From Sphingomonas sp. M1-B02 (lineage in GTDB: Bacteria; Pseudomonadota; Alphaproteobacteria; Sphingomonadales; Sphingomonadaceae), in NCBI RefSeq assembly GCF_026167525.1, contig NZ_CP110679.1, positions 496,001 to 560,000 of the forward strand: a stretch of DNA of 64,000 nucleotides, read 5' to 3'. Below the pieces are notes generated by a model, which was given only the letters and a program-made list of their open reading frames with translations, was not told the DNA's origin and ran no database searches. Of this stretch, positions 17,066 through 25,757 are shown in pieces. Both the position numbers and the translations under genes were made by a program. Each line of letters opens with the position of its first letter. Position 1 is the first letter of the stretch.

Positions 17066-18556
17066 ATGGCTCAACCGATACCGTTTCCTGCCCCAGAGGC
17101 GCCCGAAGGCGTGAGCCTGCCCCAGAATGTCGAGGCCGAGGCGGCCTTGCTGGGCGCGATGATGATCGACAACCGAGTCGCGGAAGACGCGCTCCAGCGG
17201 CTGCGCCCGGAGCATTTTTTCGAGCCGCTGCACGGCCGTATCTACGAAGCGATCTCGATGCTGGTCGGTGACAATAGGCTGGCGACCCCGGTGACGCTGC
17301 GACCGCTGTTCGCCGCGGACCCGGCGATGAAGGAATTGGGCGGGCCGGCCTATCTGGCCCAGCTCACCGGCAATCCGGCAAGCCTGATCGGCGCCAAGGC
17401 ATTTGCGGACCAGGTCTATGATCTGGCGATGTTGCGTGCGCTGGTGATGGTGGGGCGCGAGCTGGTCGAGGAGGCGCTCGACACCAGCAAGGACATCAAT
17501 CCTTCCAAGCAGATCGAGCAGGCCGAACTCAAGCTTTACGAGGTGGCCGAGAAGGGCGGCGAGGAGACCGGCGCGCGCAGCTTCACGCGAGCCGCCGCGC
17601 TCGCGGTGAAGCAGGCCGAACGGGCGATGAACTCCGGGGGAAGCGTCTCGGGGATCACGTCGGGGCTTGCCGATCTCAACGCGATGACCGGCGGCATGAA
17701 CCGTTCGGACCTGATCATCCTCGCCGGGCGCCCGGGCATGGGCAAGACCTCGCTCGCTACCAACATCGCCTTCAACGCCGCCAAGCGCTGGGTGGACGAC
17801 AAGGAAGCGGGGATCAGCGAGGACAAGTCGATCGGCGCGCCGGTGGTGTTCTTCAGCCTCGAAATGTCGTCCGACCAGCTGGCGACCCGTATTCTCTCCG
17901 AGCAATCGGAGATCGTCTCCGAGAAGCTGCGCACCGGCAATATTTCATCGAGCGAATTCATGAAGTTCGCGCGGGCGGCGGGCGATCTGGAATCGCTGCC
18001 CTTGTTCATCGACGACACGCCGGGTCTGACGATCGCGGCGCTGCGCACGCGAGCCCGGCGGCTCAAGCGGCAGCACAAGATCGGGATGGTCGTGGTCGAC
18101 TATCTCCAGCTGCTGACCGGCTCGGCGAAGGCCTCGGGCGACGGGCGCGTACAGGAGATTTCGGAGATCAGCCGCGGGCTCAAGACGCTGGCCAAGGAAC
18201 TCAACGTGCCGGTGCTGGCGCTCTCCCAGCTCAGCCGGCAGGTCGAAAGTCGCGAGGACAAGCGTCCGCAGCTATCCGATCTGCGCGAGTCGGGATCGAT
18301 CGAGCAGGATGCGGACATCGTGATGTTCGTCTATCGCGACGAATATTATCATGATTTCAAGGCGCCCAAGGCGCCCGACGGCAATTCCTCGGCCGACGAT
18401 ATCGCGAAATACCAGACCTGGCAGGAAGAGCAGTTGCGCGTCGCAAACAAGGCGACGGTGATCATCGCCAAGCAGCGCCACGGTGCCACGGGCCATGTCG
18501 ATCTGCGCTTCGACCGCCAGTTCACCAAGTTCAGTGATCTCGCACCGGGCTACTGA
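17066..18556 (+). CDS. dnaB: Replicative DNA helicase
   Basis: A 496-residue hexameric helicase that unwinds DNA ahead of the replisome. The N-terminal domain starts LPQNVEAEAALLGAMMID (about 18-36). The RecA-like C-terminal domain has Walker A GRPGMGKT (221-228), MVVVDYLQLLTG (Walker B) and the arginine-finger region LALSQLSRQVE. AGVENVRDKR-like inteins are not present; the reading frame is continuous. The ATG at 17066 has a weak GAGAGACG upstream. Confidence 0.97.
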   Translation: MAQPIPFPAPEAPEGVSLPQNVEAEAALLGAMMIDNRVAEDALQRLRPEHFFEPLHGRIYEAISMLVGDNRLATPVTLRPLFAADPAMKELGGPAYLAQLTGNPASLIGAKAFADQVYDLAMLRALVMVGRELVEEALDTSKDINPSKQIEQAELKLYEVAEKGGEETGARSFTRAAALAVKQAERAMNSGGSVSGITSGLADLNAMTGGMNRSDLIILAGRPGMGKTSLATNIAFNAAKRWVDDKEAGISEDKSIGAPVVFFSLEMSSDQLATRILSEQSEIVSEKLRTGNISSSEFMKFARAAGDLESLPLFIDDTPGLTIAALRTRARRLKRQHKIGMVVVDYLQLLTGSAKASGDGRVQEISEISRGLKTLAKELNVPVLALSQLSRQVESREDKRPQLSDLRESGSIEQDADIVMFVYRDEYYHDFKAPKAPDGNSSADDIAKYQTWQEEQLRVANKATVIIAKQRHGATGHVDLRFDRQFTKFSDLAPGY

Positions 18557-18568
18557 CCGCGGCGAAGC

Positions 18569-19345
18569 TCAGAAAACCGGGAGGTTGGGGTCGTTGTCCT
18601 CGATCGGAGTGTGGATGCCGCACTCGGTCTTGTCCCAGCCGCGCCAGCGTCCGGCGCGGGGGTCTTCGCCCGGTTTCACGCTGCTCGTGCAGGGCGCGCA
18701 GCCGATCGACGGATAGCCCTGCGCCACCAGCGGGTGGACCGGCAGCTCATGCTTCAGGAAATAGGCGTCGAGATCGGCGCGGGTCCAGTCCGCCAGAGGA
18801 TTGATCTTGAGCCGGCCGATCGCATCGGACGTATCGAGTTCGAAGCGGGGAAGGGCGTTGCGGGTCGAGGCCTGGAAGGCCTTGCGTCCGGTGATCGTCG
18901 CGTCGAGGCCGGCAAGGCCGCGGGCGAGCGGCTCGACTTTCCGGATCTCGCAGCAGCCGTCGGGATCGAACGACCAACGCAACCGGTTGGCGTCGCGCGC
19001 GGCAAGGACTTCGGCGTCCGGATGCAGGATCTGCAGGTTCGTGAGACCCAGCCGCTCCGCCAGCGCATCGCGATAGAGCAAGGTCTCGGGAAAGTGACGC
19101 CCGGTATCGAGGAAGAGCACCGGGATATTCCTGTCGATCGAGCTGACCAGATGGAGCAGCGCGGCCGATTCGGCGCCGAACGACGATACGATCGCGACAT
19201 CGCCGACCATCTGTTCGGTCAGGACGGTGCGCAGCATCTCCTCGGCGCTGGTGCCGCGGAACATGTTGTTGAGGCGAATCGCCTCATGTTCGGTGAAGCG
19301 CGTCGTCAGATCGAGCCGATCGATTTTCCGGGCAAGCTCAGCCAT
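18569..19345 (-). CDS. cysH: Phosphoadenylyl/adenylyl sulfate reductase (assimilatory)
   Basis: A 258-residue enzyme that reduces activated sulfate to sulfite in cysteine synthesis. It has the nucleotide-binding IVSSFGAESAALLHLV (52-67) and the catalytic Cys242 in KTECGIH. It also has the CC...CxxC set (Cys131, Cys132, Cys216, Cys219), which holds a [4Fe-4S] cluster in enzymes that use APS directly, so APS rather than PAPS is the likely substrate. The ATG overlaps the DUF934 gene by 8 bp. Last gene of the cobA-DUF2849-cysI-DUF934-cysH operon. Confidence 0.93.
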   Translation of the reverse strand: MAELARKIDRLDLTTRFTEHEAIRLNNMFRGTSAEEMLRTVLTEQMVGDVAIVSSFGAESAALLHLVSSIDRNIPVLFLDTGRHFPETLLYRDALAERLGLTNLQILHPDAEVLAARDANRLRWSFDPDGCCEIRKVEPLARGLAGLDATITGRKAFQASTRNALPRFELDTSDAIGRLKINPLADWTRADLDAYFLKHELPVHPLVAQGYPSIGCAPCTSSVKPGEDPRAGRWRGWDKTECGIHTPIEDNDPNLPVF

Positions 19346-19760
19346 GTCGGAGCTTCCAGACCGGCACCGCGCCGTCGGCTGCGGGTTGATAGACATGTTC
19401 GTAGCGCGCGAGTGCGGCCGACAGGGTAGCCTCGTCGATCTCGGACTCGGGCGCGAAACTGTCGAAGCCGCAGCGGCGCATCAGCGGGATCTGATCGACC
19501 AGCACGTCGCCCTGTGCGCGGAGCTCGCCGGTATAGCCCGCCTCGCGCAGGATGCGGCCCGACGAATAGCCGCGCCCGTCGCGAAACTTGGGGAAGCTGA
19601 CTTCGACCAGCGCCAGCCGATCGAGATAGGGAAGCAGCTCGCGTGCATCCTCGCTCGATTCGAGGCGGACGGCAGTGGCGTTCGACTGGCCCAGGAAGGA
19701 GTCGAGCGTCACGGCGGGCTCTTCGTGCGGAACGTCGTCGCGGAAGCGAAGATCAACCAT
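19338..19760 (-). CDS. DUF934 protein (sulfite-reduction accessory)
   Basis: A 140-residue protein of family DUF934, which nearly always lies between the sulfite reductase and the APS/PAPS reductase genes. Recognisable are LVEVSFPKFRDGRGYSSGRILRE, GDVLVDQIPLMRRCGFDSF and the C-terminal YQPAADGAVPVWKLRHG. The ATG at 19760 overlaps cysI by 8 bp and its stop overlaps cysH by 8 bp, so all three are translationally coupled. The biochemical role is not established. Confidence 0.92.
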   Translation of the reverse strand: MVDLRFRDDVPHEEPAVTLDSFLGQSNATAVRLESSEDARELLPYLDRLALVEVSFPKFRDGRGYSSGRILREAGYTGELRAQGDVLVDQIPLMRRCGFDSFAPESEIDEATLSAALARYEHVYQPAADGAVPVWKLRHG

Positions 19761-21384
19761 AAAGCGCCTCCTTGAACGGCTCCATGCCGATGCGGCGATA
19801 GGTATCGAGGAAGCGCTCGCCCTCGGTGCGCTGTGCCAGATAGACGTTGGTCGCGGTTTCGACGGCGTCGACGATGCCGTCCTCGCTGAAGCCGGGGCCG
19901 GTGATCTTGGCGAGGCTGACATCCTCCGCGCCCGAGCCGCCGAGCAGCAGCTGATAATTCTCGGTGCCTTTGCGGTCCACGCCGAGGATGCCGATGTGGC
20001 CGGCATGATGGTGGCCGCAGGCATTGATGCAGCCGCTGATCTTGAGCTTGAGTTCACCCAGCTCGCGCTGGCGGCCGAGATCGGCGAAGCGGGCGTGGAT
20101 CTTCTGCGCGACGGGGATCGAGCGGGCGTTGGCGAGGCTGCAATAATCGAGCCCGGGGCAGGCGATGATGTCGCTGATCAGGTCGAGATTGGCCTCGGCG
20201 AGGCCGTTCTCGGCGAGTTGCTGCCAGAGGGTGTAGAGATCGATCTTGCGCACATGCGGCAGGACGATGTTCTGGGCGTGGGTGACGCGCAGTTCGTCGA
20301 AGCTGTGCTTTTGGGCGAGGTCGGCCATCAGATCGATCTGCGCGGAGGACGCGTCGCCGGGGATGCCGCCTTGCGGCTTGAGGCTGATCGTGACGACGGC
20401 ATAGCCCGGCGCCTTGTGGGCGCTGACATTCTGGTCGAGCCAGACCGCGAAATCCGGGTCGCTGCGATCGACCTCATCCGGAAGGGCCGTCTCGAAGGCG
20501 GGCGGGGCGAAGAAGGCCGAGATACGGTCGAACTCGGCCTTGGGCGGATCGATGCCGAGCTTCTTGACCGCCACGAACTCATCCTCGACCTGACGACGAT
20601 AGTCGTCCGCACCGATCTCGTGGACCAAAATCTTGATGCGGGCCTTGTAGATATTGTCGCGGCGGCCGTAGCGATTGTAGACGCGCAGGCACGCCTCGAC
20701 ATAGCTGAGCAGGTCTTCGATCGGCACGAAGTCCTTGATCTCGGGGGCGACCATCGGCGTGCGGCCCATGCCGCCGCCGACGAAGACCTTGGCACCGAGC
20801 GCGCCATCCTGCTCCACGATCTGAATGCCGATATCGTGGAGGCGCATCGCCGCGCGATCCTCGTCGGCGGCGATCACTGCGATCTTGAACTTGCGCGGCA
20901 GATAGCTGAATTCGGGGTGGAAGCTGCTCCATTGGCGGAGCAATTCGGCCCAGGGGCGCGGATCGGCGATCTCGTCGGCGGCGGCGCCGGCGAACTGGTC
21001 GGAACTGATGTTGCGGATGCAGTTCCCGCTGGTCTGGATGGCGTGCATCTCGACGGTGGCGAGATCGGCCAGGATATCGGGCGCGTCGGCGAGCTTGATC
21101 CAATTATACTGGACGTTCTGGCGCGTGGTGAAATGGGCGTAGTCGCGGTCATATTTGCGCGCGATCGTGGCGAGCATGCGCATCTGCCGGCTGTCGAGCG
21201 TGCCATAGGGGATGGCGACGCGCAGCATGTACGCGTGCAGCTGCAAATAGAGCCCGTTCATGAGCCGCAGCGGCTTGAACTGGTCTTCGGTGATCTGGCC
21301 GGCGAGGCGGCGGTTCACCTGATCGCGGAACTCCTCGACGCGGGCGTCGACGATCGACTGGTCGTAGTGGTCATATTTATACAT
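19753..21384 (-). CDS. cysI: Nitrite/sulfite reductase (siroheme, beta-type)
   Basis: A 543-residue siroheme enzyme that reduces sulfite to sulfide. Both half-domains are present. The [4Fe-4S]-siroheme ligands are Cys409 and Cys415 (CPGLDYC) and Cys452 and Cys456 (SGCINACGHH). FTTRQNVQYNWIKL and the TSGNCIRN loop line the substrate site. Its position between cobA/DUF2849 and DUF934/cysH makes sulfite, not nitrite, the likely substrate. No cysJ flavoprotein is nearby, so the electron donor may be ferredoxin or encoded elsewhere. Confidence 0.93.
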   Translation of the reverse strand: MYKYDHYDQSIVDARVEEFRDQVNRRLAGQITEDQFKPLRLMNGLYLQLHAYMLRVAIPYGTLDSRQMRMLATIARKYDRDYAHFTTRQNVQYNWIKLADAPDILADLATVEMHAIQTSGNCIRNISSDQFAGAAADEIADPRPWAELLRQWSSFHPEFSYLPRKFKIAVIAADEDRAAMRLHDIGIQIVEQDGALGAKVFVGGGMGRTPMVAPEIKDFVPIEDLLSYVEACLRVYNRYGRRDNIYKARIKILVHEIGADDYRRQVEDEFVAVKKLGIDPPKAEFDRISAFFAPPAFETALPDEVDRSDPDFAVWLDQNVSAHKAPGYAVVTISLKPQGGIPGDASSAQIDLMADLAQKHSFDELRVTHAQNIVLPHVRKIDLYTLWQQLAENGLAEANLDLISDIIACPGLDYCSLANARSIPVAQKIHARFADLGRQRELGELKLKISGCINACGHHHAGHIGILGVDRKGTENYQLLLGGSGAEDVSLAKITGPGFSEDGIVDAVETATNVYLAQRTEGERFLDTYRRIGMEPFKEALYG

Positions 21385-21411
21385 TGGCGTTGGGCCCAGG
21401 AAATTTGTTCG

Positions 21412-21435
21412 CGCGACGACGCGACGACGCGACGG
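21412..21435. repeat. Three tandem 8-bp units before cysI
   Basis: CGCGACGA, CGCGACGA and CGCGACGG run head to tail about 28 bases upstream of the cysI start in the 150-bp gap between DUF2849 and cysI. A second low-complexity stretch (21446-21477, GGCGCAGAGAGCTCAGAGAG) follows. Either regulatory repeats or remnants of a dispersed repeat. Confidence 0.55.
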
Positions 21436-21534
21436 AAGAAGAATGGTTCGCGCAGGGGCGCAGAGAGCTCAGAGAGGTTTCGCCCGGCTGCGTCAGCAGC
21501 CCTTCACTCGCGTCGCGGCGTCGTTGCGCGGAGT

Positions 21535-21831
21535 TCATATCACCCAGCTTCCCGCAGCAGGGTCCGCCGGCTTGAGCGTCAGGTCCATGCGCACCGTCGG
21601 ACCCAAGGCGCGGATGCGATCCTTGATGTGGGCGGGGCGCGGGCCTTCGGGCGTCAGGGTCGCGTCAATGACATAGGGGGCGTTGACGCGGCGCGCGCCT
21701 TCCTCGGCATGGGCGATCGCCTCGCCCTGGTCGGCGACATCGACCGCGTCCGCGACGTGGCGCGACCAGCCGGTGCCGGTCCACCAGGTCACGTCTCCGG
21801 TGCCCAGATCGTTTCCGGTAAGCAATTTCAT
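21535..21831 (-). CDS. DUF2849 protein
   Basis: A 98-residue protein of family DUF2849, found in alphaproteobacterial sulfate-assimilation operons. It starts MKLLTGNDLGTGDVTWWTGTGW and contains APYVIDATLTPEGPRPAHIKDRIRALGPTVRMDL. The ATG at 21831 overlaps the cobA stop by four bases (ATGA). No enzymatic motif is visible; an accessory role in siroheme or sulfite reductase assembly is plausible from context only. Confidence 0.9.
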   Translation of the reverse strand: MKLLTGNDLGTGDVTWWTGTGWSRHVADAVDVADQGEAIAHAEEGARRVNAPYVIDATLTPEGPRPAHIKDRIRALGPTVRMDLTLKPADPAAGSWVI

Positions 21832-22613
21832 GCGAGCGCCTCCGCCGCCTTGGCCCAGTGGGCGAGCTTGTCCTGCGCGTCGGCGAGCATCACGACTTCG
21901 CCGACGACGATGATCGCGGGGCTCAGCACCTTCTCGCGCTCGACCATCGGGCCGAGATCGGCGAGCAAGGTGCGCAGCGCACGGCTGCCTTTGAGCGTCC
22001 CACGCTCCAGCACCGCGACGGGCATGTCGGGCGCCACGCCGTCGTTCATCAATTTCTCGCTGATCTCCGGGCAGGTTGCGACGCCCATATAGATGACAAG
22101 GGTGCGCCCCTTGCCGGCGAGGCCGGACCAATCCTGCTCCGACAGCCCCTTGCACTGCCCAGCCACGAAGCTGACCGCGCTCGACCAGTCGCGGTGGGTG
22201 AGGGGGAGCATCGCCTCTGCAGCGGCGCCCAGTGCGGCGGAGATGCCAGGGATGACCTCGACACGGATGCCGGCCTCGCGCGCGGCTTCGACTTCCTCGC
22301 CGCCGCGGCCGAAGATAAAGGGATCGCCGCCCTTCAGCCGCACTACGATCGCGCCGGTCTTCACATGCGCGACGATGAGCGCGTTGATCGATTCCTGCGG
22401 CAAGGTGTGGCGCGCACGCTGCTTTGCCACCGAGATGCGATGCGCCTGCGGAGCGAGATCGAGCACGCGCGGATCGACCAGCCCGTCATGGACCAGGACG
22501 TCGGCCTGTTTGAGCGCTTCGGCCGCGCGCACGGTGAGCAGACCGGGATCGCCGGGGCCGGCGCCGACGAGGATGAGGCGCCCGCGGGCGGAAGGATCGA
22601 GCAGCGAAACCAT
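21828..22613 (-). CDS. cobA: Uroporphyrinogen-III C-methyltransferase
   Basis: A 261-residue SUMT that methylates uroporphyrinogen III at C2 and C7 with SAM to give precorrin-2, the precursor of siroheme. The signatures are LILVGAGPGDPGLLTVRAAE near the N-terminus and VVRLKGGDPFIFGRGGEE in the middle; VIPGISAALGAAA also matches. It lacks the CysG dehydrogenase/ferrochelatase half, which must be supplied elsewhere. As the first gene of the cysI operon it should make the siroheme for that enzyme. The start may be ATG 22613 or 22634. Confidence 0.93.
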   Translation of the reverse strand: MVSLLDPSARGRLILVGAGPGDPGLLTVRAAEALKQADVLVHDGLVDPRVLDLAPQAHRISVAKQRARHTLPQESINALIVAHVKTGAIVVRLKGGDPFIFGRGGEEVEAAREAGIRVEVIPGISAALGAAAEAMLPLTHRDWSSAVSFVAGQCKGLSEQDWSGLAGKGRTLVIYMGVATCPEISEKLMNDGVAPDMPVAVLERGTLKGSRALRTLLADLGPMVEREKVLSPAIIVVGEVVMLADAQDKLAHWAKAAEALA

Positions 22614-22704
22614 GCCAGCGAAATGGGCCCGCACCCCGCGGCGGGCAACCGAAGCTTGCTTTGCGTGGATGTAGCGGAGCTATCGCCGCCGGCGGGCGAC
22701 AGCC

Positions 22705-23628
22705 CTAGCGCGGAGGAAGCCGCACAACTCGGGGCGCACACATCGCCAGCGCGCGATCGATGATATGGACGAGGCGCTTGCGTGCTTCGGCGAGGCCCGC
22801 CGGCTCCACGCCGCGCTCGAGCGTCTCGAAGTTGAGATAGTCCAGCCCGTGCAGCACCGCATAATTGGAGAGAGAGCGATCGCTGGTGACGATGCGTTCG
22901 AACACGACGTTGAAGTCGGCGGCGACCATCTGCCTGGCGCAATAGGCGTCGGCGCGGTTGGTGCCGGTGCGATAGGGGGCGAAGGCGACGGTATCGTCGT
23001 CGTCCCACGGCCAGGCGCGGGCCTGCGAGGGGCTGGGGGTGAGCGTATCGTCGCAATAGCGGATCGAGATCACGCCATTGCCGGGCGGATCGGACTGGTT
23101 GCAGCGCGAATCCGCAGTGTCGAAGCCGCGGCCGTTGGTGTGGAGCGCAATGATCGGCATGCCGGGGGAAAGATCGGCGAGGATGCGACGGGCGTAGCCG
23201 GGCAGTGCCGAATCGAAATTGCGGTTGGGATCGACGGGGCGGCCATAGTCGATCGCCCGGTTCATGCGGACGCCGTCGGTGCCGTCGGCGACCCCCGCGT
23301 CGACGGCGATGATCGTGCCGCCATATTTGCGCACCGCCACCAATGCCGCTTCGAAGCCGGCATTCTCATTGTCATGCGGCACGAACCACAGGGGCCCCTT
23401 GCGCTGGCGGAGGTTGGCGATCCGCCACAGCCGCCAGGCGGCGCGCTCCTCGCGAAACTCGATGCGGGTGACCGCGAGCCCCCGCCAGTCGGCGGGATCG
23501 CGATGACGGGCGAAATCGTCGTCGTCGACCGTAAGCGGATCCACCCGCTCGACGCGGGCGTCGGAGGCGGGGGCGGCGCTGGTCAGGGCCAGCCAGGCGA
23601 GGCCGGCGACGAACATCGGACGGAGCAT
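22705..23628 (-). CDS. Exported M14-like zinc carboxypeptidase relative
   Basis: A 307-residue product with a signal peptide (MLRPMFVAGLAWLALTSAAPAS). The mature part has the pattern of M14 carboxypeptidases: HDNE (His85, Glu88) as the HxxE zinc site, DPNRNF (Asn135, Arg136) as the substrate-carboxylate site, ALHTN (His163) as the third ligand, and NFETLER (Glu268) as a catalytic Glu. Several cysteines (176, 192, 230) could form disulfides. The family call rests on motif spacing alone. It starts 3 nt from the end of the upstream serine hydrolase gene, so the pair is likely one operon. Confidence 0.6.
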   Translation of the reverse strand: MLRPMFVAGLAWLALTSAAPASDARVERVDPLTVDDDDFARHRDPADWRGLAVTRIEFREERAAWRLWRIANLRQRKGPLWFVPHDNENAGFEAALVAVRKYGGTIIAVDAGVADGTDGVRMNRAIDYGRPVDPNRNFDSALPGYARRILADLSPGMPIIALHTNGRGFDTADSRCNQSDPPGNGVISIRYCDDTLTPSPSQARAWPWDDDDTVAFAPYRTGTNRADAYCARQMVAADFNVVFERIVTSDRSLSNYAVLHGLDYLNFETLERGVEPAGLAEARKRLVHIIDRALAMCAPRVVRLPPR

Positions 23629-23630
23629 GC

Positions 23631-25022
23631 TCAACCCGCCGGGGTGATGAAATATTGCTCGAACTTCCCGTCGCGCCCCGGATCGGCATACGTGACCAGG
23701 ATCAGCGAGCGCCCCGGATAGCTGATCCGATAGTTGCGGTTGACGAAGCCGCCGCGCAGCTTGGGCGTGCCCAGCGGCTCGAAGCTGGTCGGGGCGCCGA
23801 GCGGGGCGAGGCTGTCGCGATAATCACGGACGGTTTCGGCATTGAAATAATATGCCGCATTGTCGGTGAGCAGGCGGCGATCGGGCTCGCCCTTCTGGAG
23901 CGCGGCGTAGAAATTGCGCGCGAGGGTGGCGCGATGGGCCTCGTCGCCGGATAGCGCCGCGGCCGGCAGCAGCAGGTTGACGATGCCGCTGGCGATGCTC
24001 GAATGGGCGTTTCCGAAATCGCCGTTGACCAGCGAGACGACCGCGAGGCGGGCGTCGGGGATAACGATATTCTGGCTGAGGAAGCCGACCGCGGCGCCAC
24101 CATGGCTGACCTGCTTATAGTCGCCGCGCTGGCCGAGCGTGACGCCGAGGCCGTAATTTGCCGGGCTGCCGTCGGCGAGCTTGATCATCCGTTCCTGCTC
24201 GACCCAATCCTCGGCGGGGAGCAGTTTGCGCTCGATCCGGGCGATGTTCCACTTGGCGAGATCGGTGGCCGACATCGCCAATTCGCCGGTGGCGAACATC
24301 CAGTCCGCGCCGGGGACAATGACAGGGCGCACCGGGCCGAGCGCGTTGCGGCGATAGCCGGTGACCGAACCCTTGCCGACCGCGAGATCCTGATCGATCG
24401 GGCGGATGCCGAGCGGCTTGAACAGCTTGCGGTCGAGATAGGCCAGGATCGGCTCGCCGGCGACCTTTTCGAGGATCATGCCGGCGATCGTGTAGCCGGT
24501 GTTCGAATATTGCCAGGCGGTGCCGGGGACGAAATCGAGCGGCTTCTTGGCCCAGCGATCGACAATCGCCTGCGGGGTCGCGGGCTGCTCCATCGCGGCG
24601 AAGCTGTAATCCTGCGGCCAATAATCCTGGAGGCCGGCGGTGTGGCTGAGCAACTGGCGGATAGTGATGGTGGCGCCGCCCGAGACGCCGGGGAGATATT
24701 TGCCGATCGTATCGTCGAGGCTGAGCTTGCCTTCATCCTCGAGCAGGAGGAGCGCGGCGGCGGTGAATTGCTTGGAGATCGAGGCGACCTGGTAGCGCGC
24801 GTCGGAGGTGGGGGCGGCGATGTTCGGGCCCTGGTCTCCATAGGCCTTGGCGTAGACGATCTTGCCGTCGCGGACGATCGCGATCGAGGCTGAAGGGACC
24901 TGAGTGGCGGTGAGCGCGTCTGCGACGAGCTTGTCGACCTGGGCGGTCTGGTCGGCGGTGAGCGGCTGGGCGGCGGCGGGGGCGGCGAGGAGGAAGGCGG
25001 CGAGCAGGATGAGGCGGCGCAT
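23631..25022 (-). CDS. Exported serine hydrolase (beta-lactamase / class C family)
   Basis: A 463-residue secreted protein with the signal peptide MRRLILLAAFLLAAPAAAQ. The class C fold motifs are SISK (SxxK nucleophile block), YSNTGY (YxN) and HGGAAVG (HxG in place of KTG). A C-terminal region after about residue 350 resembles the extra beta domain of D-aminopeptidase or esterase-type members. Substrate unknown: peptide, ester or amide. The ATG at 25022 has GGAGT 7 nt upstream; the longer open frame overlaps the ndk promoter region and was dropped. Confidence 0.88.
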   Translation of the reverse strand: MRRLILLAAFLLAAPAAAQPLTADQTAQVDKLVADALTATQVPSASIAIVRDGKIVYAKAYGDQGPNIAAPTSDARYQVASISKQFTAAALLLLEDEGKLSLDDTIGKYLPGVSGGATITIRQLLSHTAGLQDYWPQDYSFAAMEQPATPQAIVDRWAKKPLDFVPGTAWQYSNTGYTIAGMILEKVAGEPILAYLDRKLFKPLGIRPIDQDLAVGKGSVTGYRRNALGPVRPVIVPGADWMFATGELAMSATDLAKWNIARIERKLLPAEDWVEQERMIKLADGSPANYGLGVTLGQRGDYKQVSHGGAAVGFLSQNIVIPDARLAVVSLVNGDFGNAHSSIASGIVNLLLPAAALSGDEAHRATLARNFYAALQKGEPDRRLLTDNAAYYFNAETVRDYRDSLAPLGAPTSFEPLGTPKLRGGFVNRNYRISYPGRSLILVTYADPGRDGKFEQYFITPAG

Positions 25023-25212
25023 GGTCACTCCGAATTTGCTTGGGCACGACCGTAAGGCGGGCACTCGGCTCTCGCAATGATCGAGACCGCGCGCGGTCAT
25101 GCCCGTTCGGAATGGGGATAGGGGTGCGGAGATTGTGTCCGGCTTGCATCGGGCGACCGCGAGGACTAGAGAGCCGCGACTTTTCCCAACCCCAATATAG
25201 GAGCCGCAGGCC

Positions 25213-25635
25213 ATGGCCGCGACCCGTACTTTCTCGATCATCAAGCCCGATGCCACGCGCCGCAACCTCACCGGCGCCGTTACCAAGATGCTGGAGGATG
25301 GCGGCCTGCGCGTCGTCGCTTCCAAGCGCATCCAGATGACCCGCGAGCAGGCCGAAGGCTTCTATGCCGTCCACAAGGAGCGGCCCTTTTTCGGCGAGCT
25401 CGTCGACTTCATGATCTCCGGCCCGGTGGTCGTGCAGGTTCTCGAAGGCGAGAATGCGATGCAGCGCAACCGCGACATCATGGGCGCGACCAACCCCGCC
25501 AACGCCGAGCCCGGCACGATCCGCAAGGAACTGGCGGAATCGATCGAGGCGAATTCGGTCCATGGTTCGGACAGCGACGAGAATGCGGCGATCGAGATCG
25601 CTTATTTCTTCAAGCCGGAAGAGATTGTCGGCTGA
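25213..25635 (+). CDS. ndk: Nucleoside diphosphate kinase
   Basis: A 140-residue enzyme that balances nucleoside triphosphate pools by phosphate transfer through a histidine. It starts [18 protein letters not shown] and has the active-site block NSVHGSDS with His117. [20 protein letters not shown] binds the nucleotide. TAGGAG lies upstream of the ATG. Divergent from the serine hydrolase, followed by a strong intrinsic terminator. Confidence 0.97.
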   Translation: MAATRTFSIIKPDATRRNLTGAVTKMLEDGGLRVVASKRIQMTREQAEGFYAVHKERPFFGELVDFMISGPVVVQVLEGENAMQRNRDIMGATNPANAEPGTIRKELAESIEANSVHGSDSDENAAIEIAYFFKPEEIVG

Positions 25636-25659
25636 TATCGTCGCCTGGCGATGCCGAAG

Positions 25660-25687
25660 GAGCCGGGGCGCATGCCCCGGCTCTTTT
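25660..25687 (+). terminator. Intrinsic terminator after ndk
   Basis: GAGCCGGGGC (25660-25669) pairs with GCCCCGGCTC (25674-25683) around a 4-nt loop and is followed by TTTT. A very stable Rho-independent terminator 24 bases after the ndk stop. Confidence 0.92.
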
Positions 25688-25757
25688 CGTATCGGGGCCC
25701 AGGCTACCGGATTTTAAGCGTCGCCTGCCACGATGCGCCTGTCTACGGAGAGAGCGC

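Noticed and set aside
19675..22092. Open frame of about 800 codons opposite cysI, DUF2849 and cobA
   Set aside because: Antisense to a recognised sulfate operon; no domain is visible in the translation.
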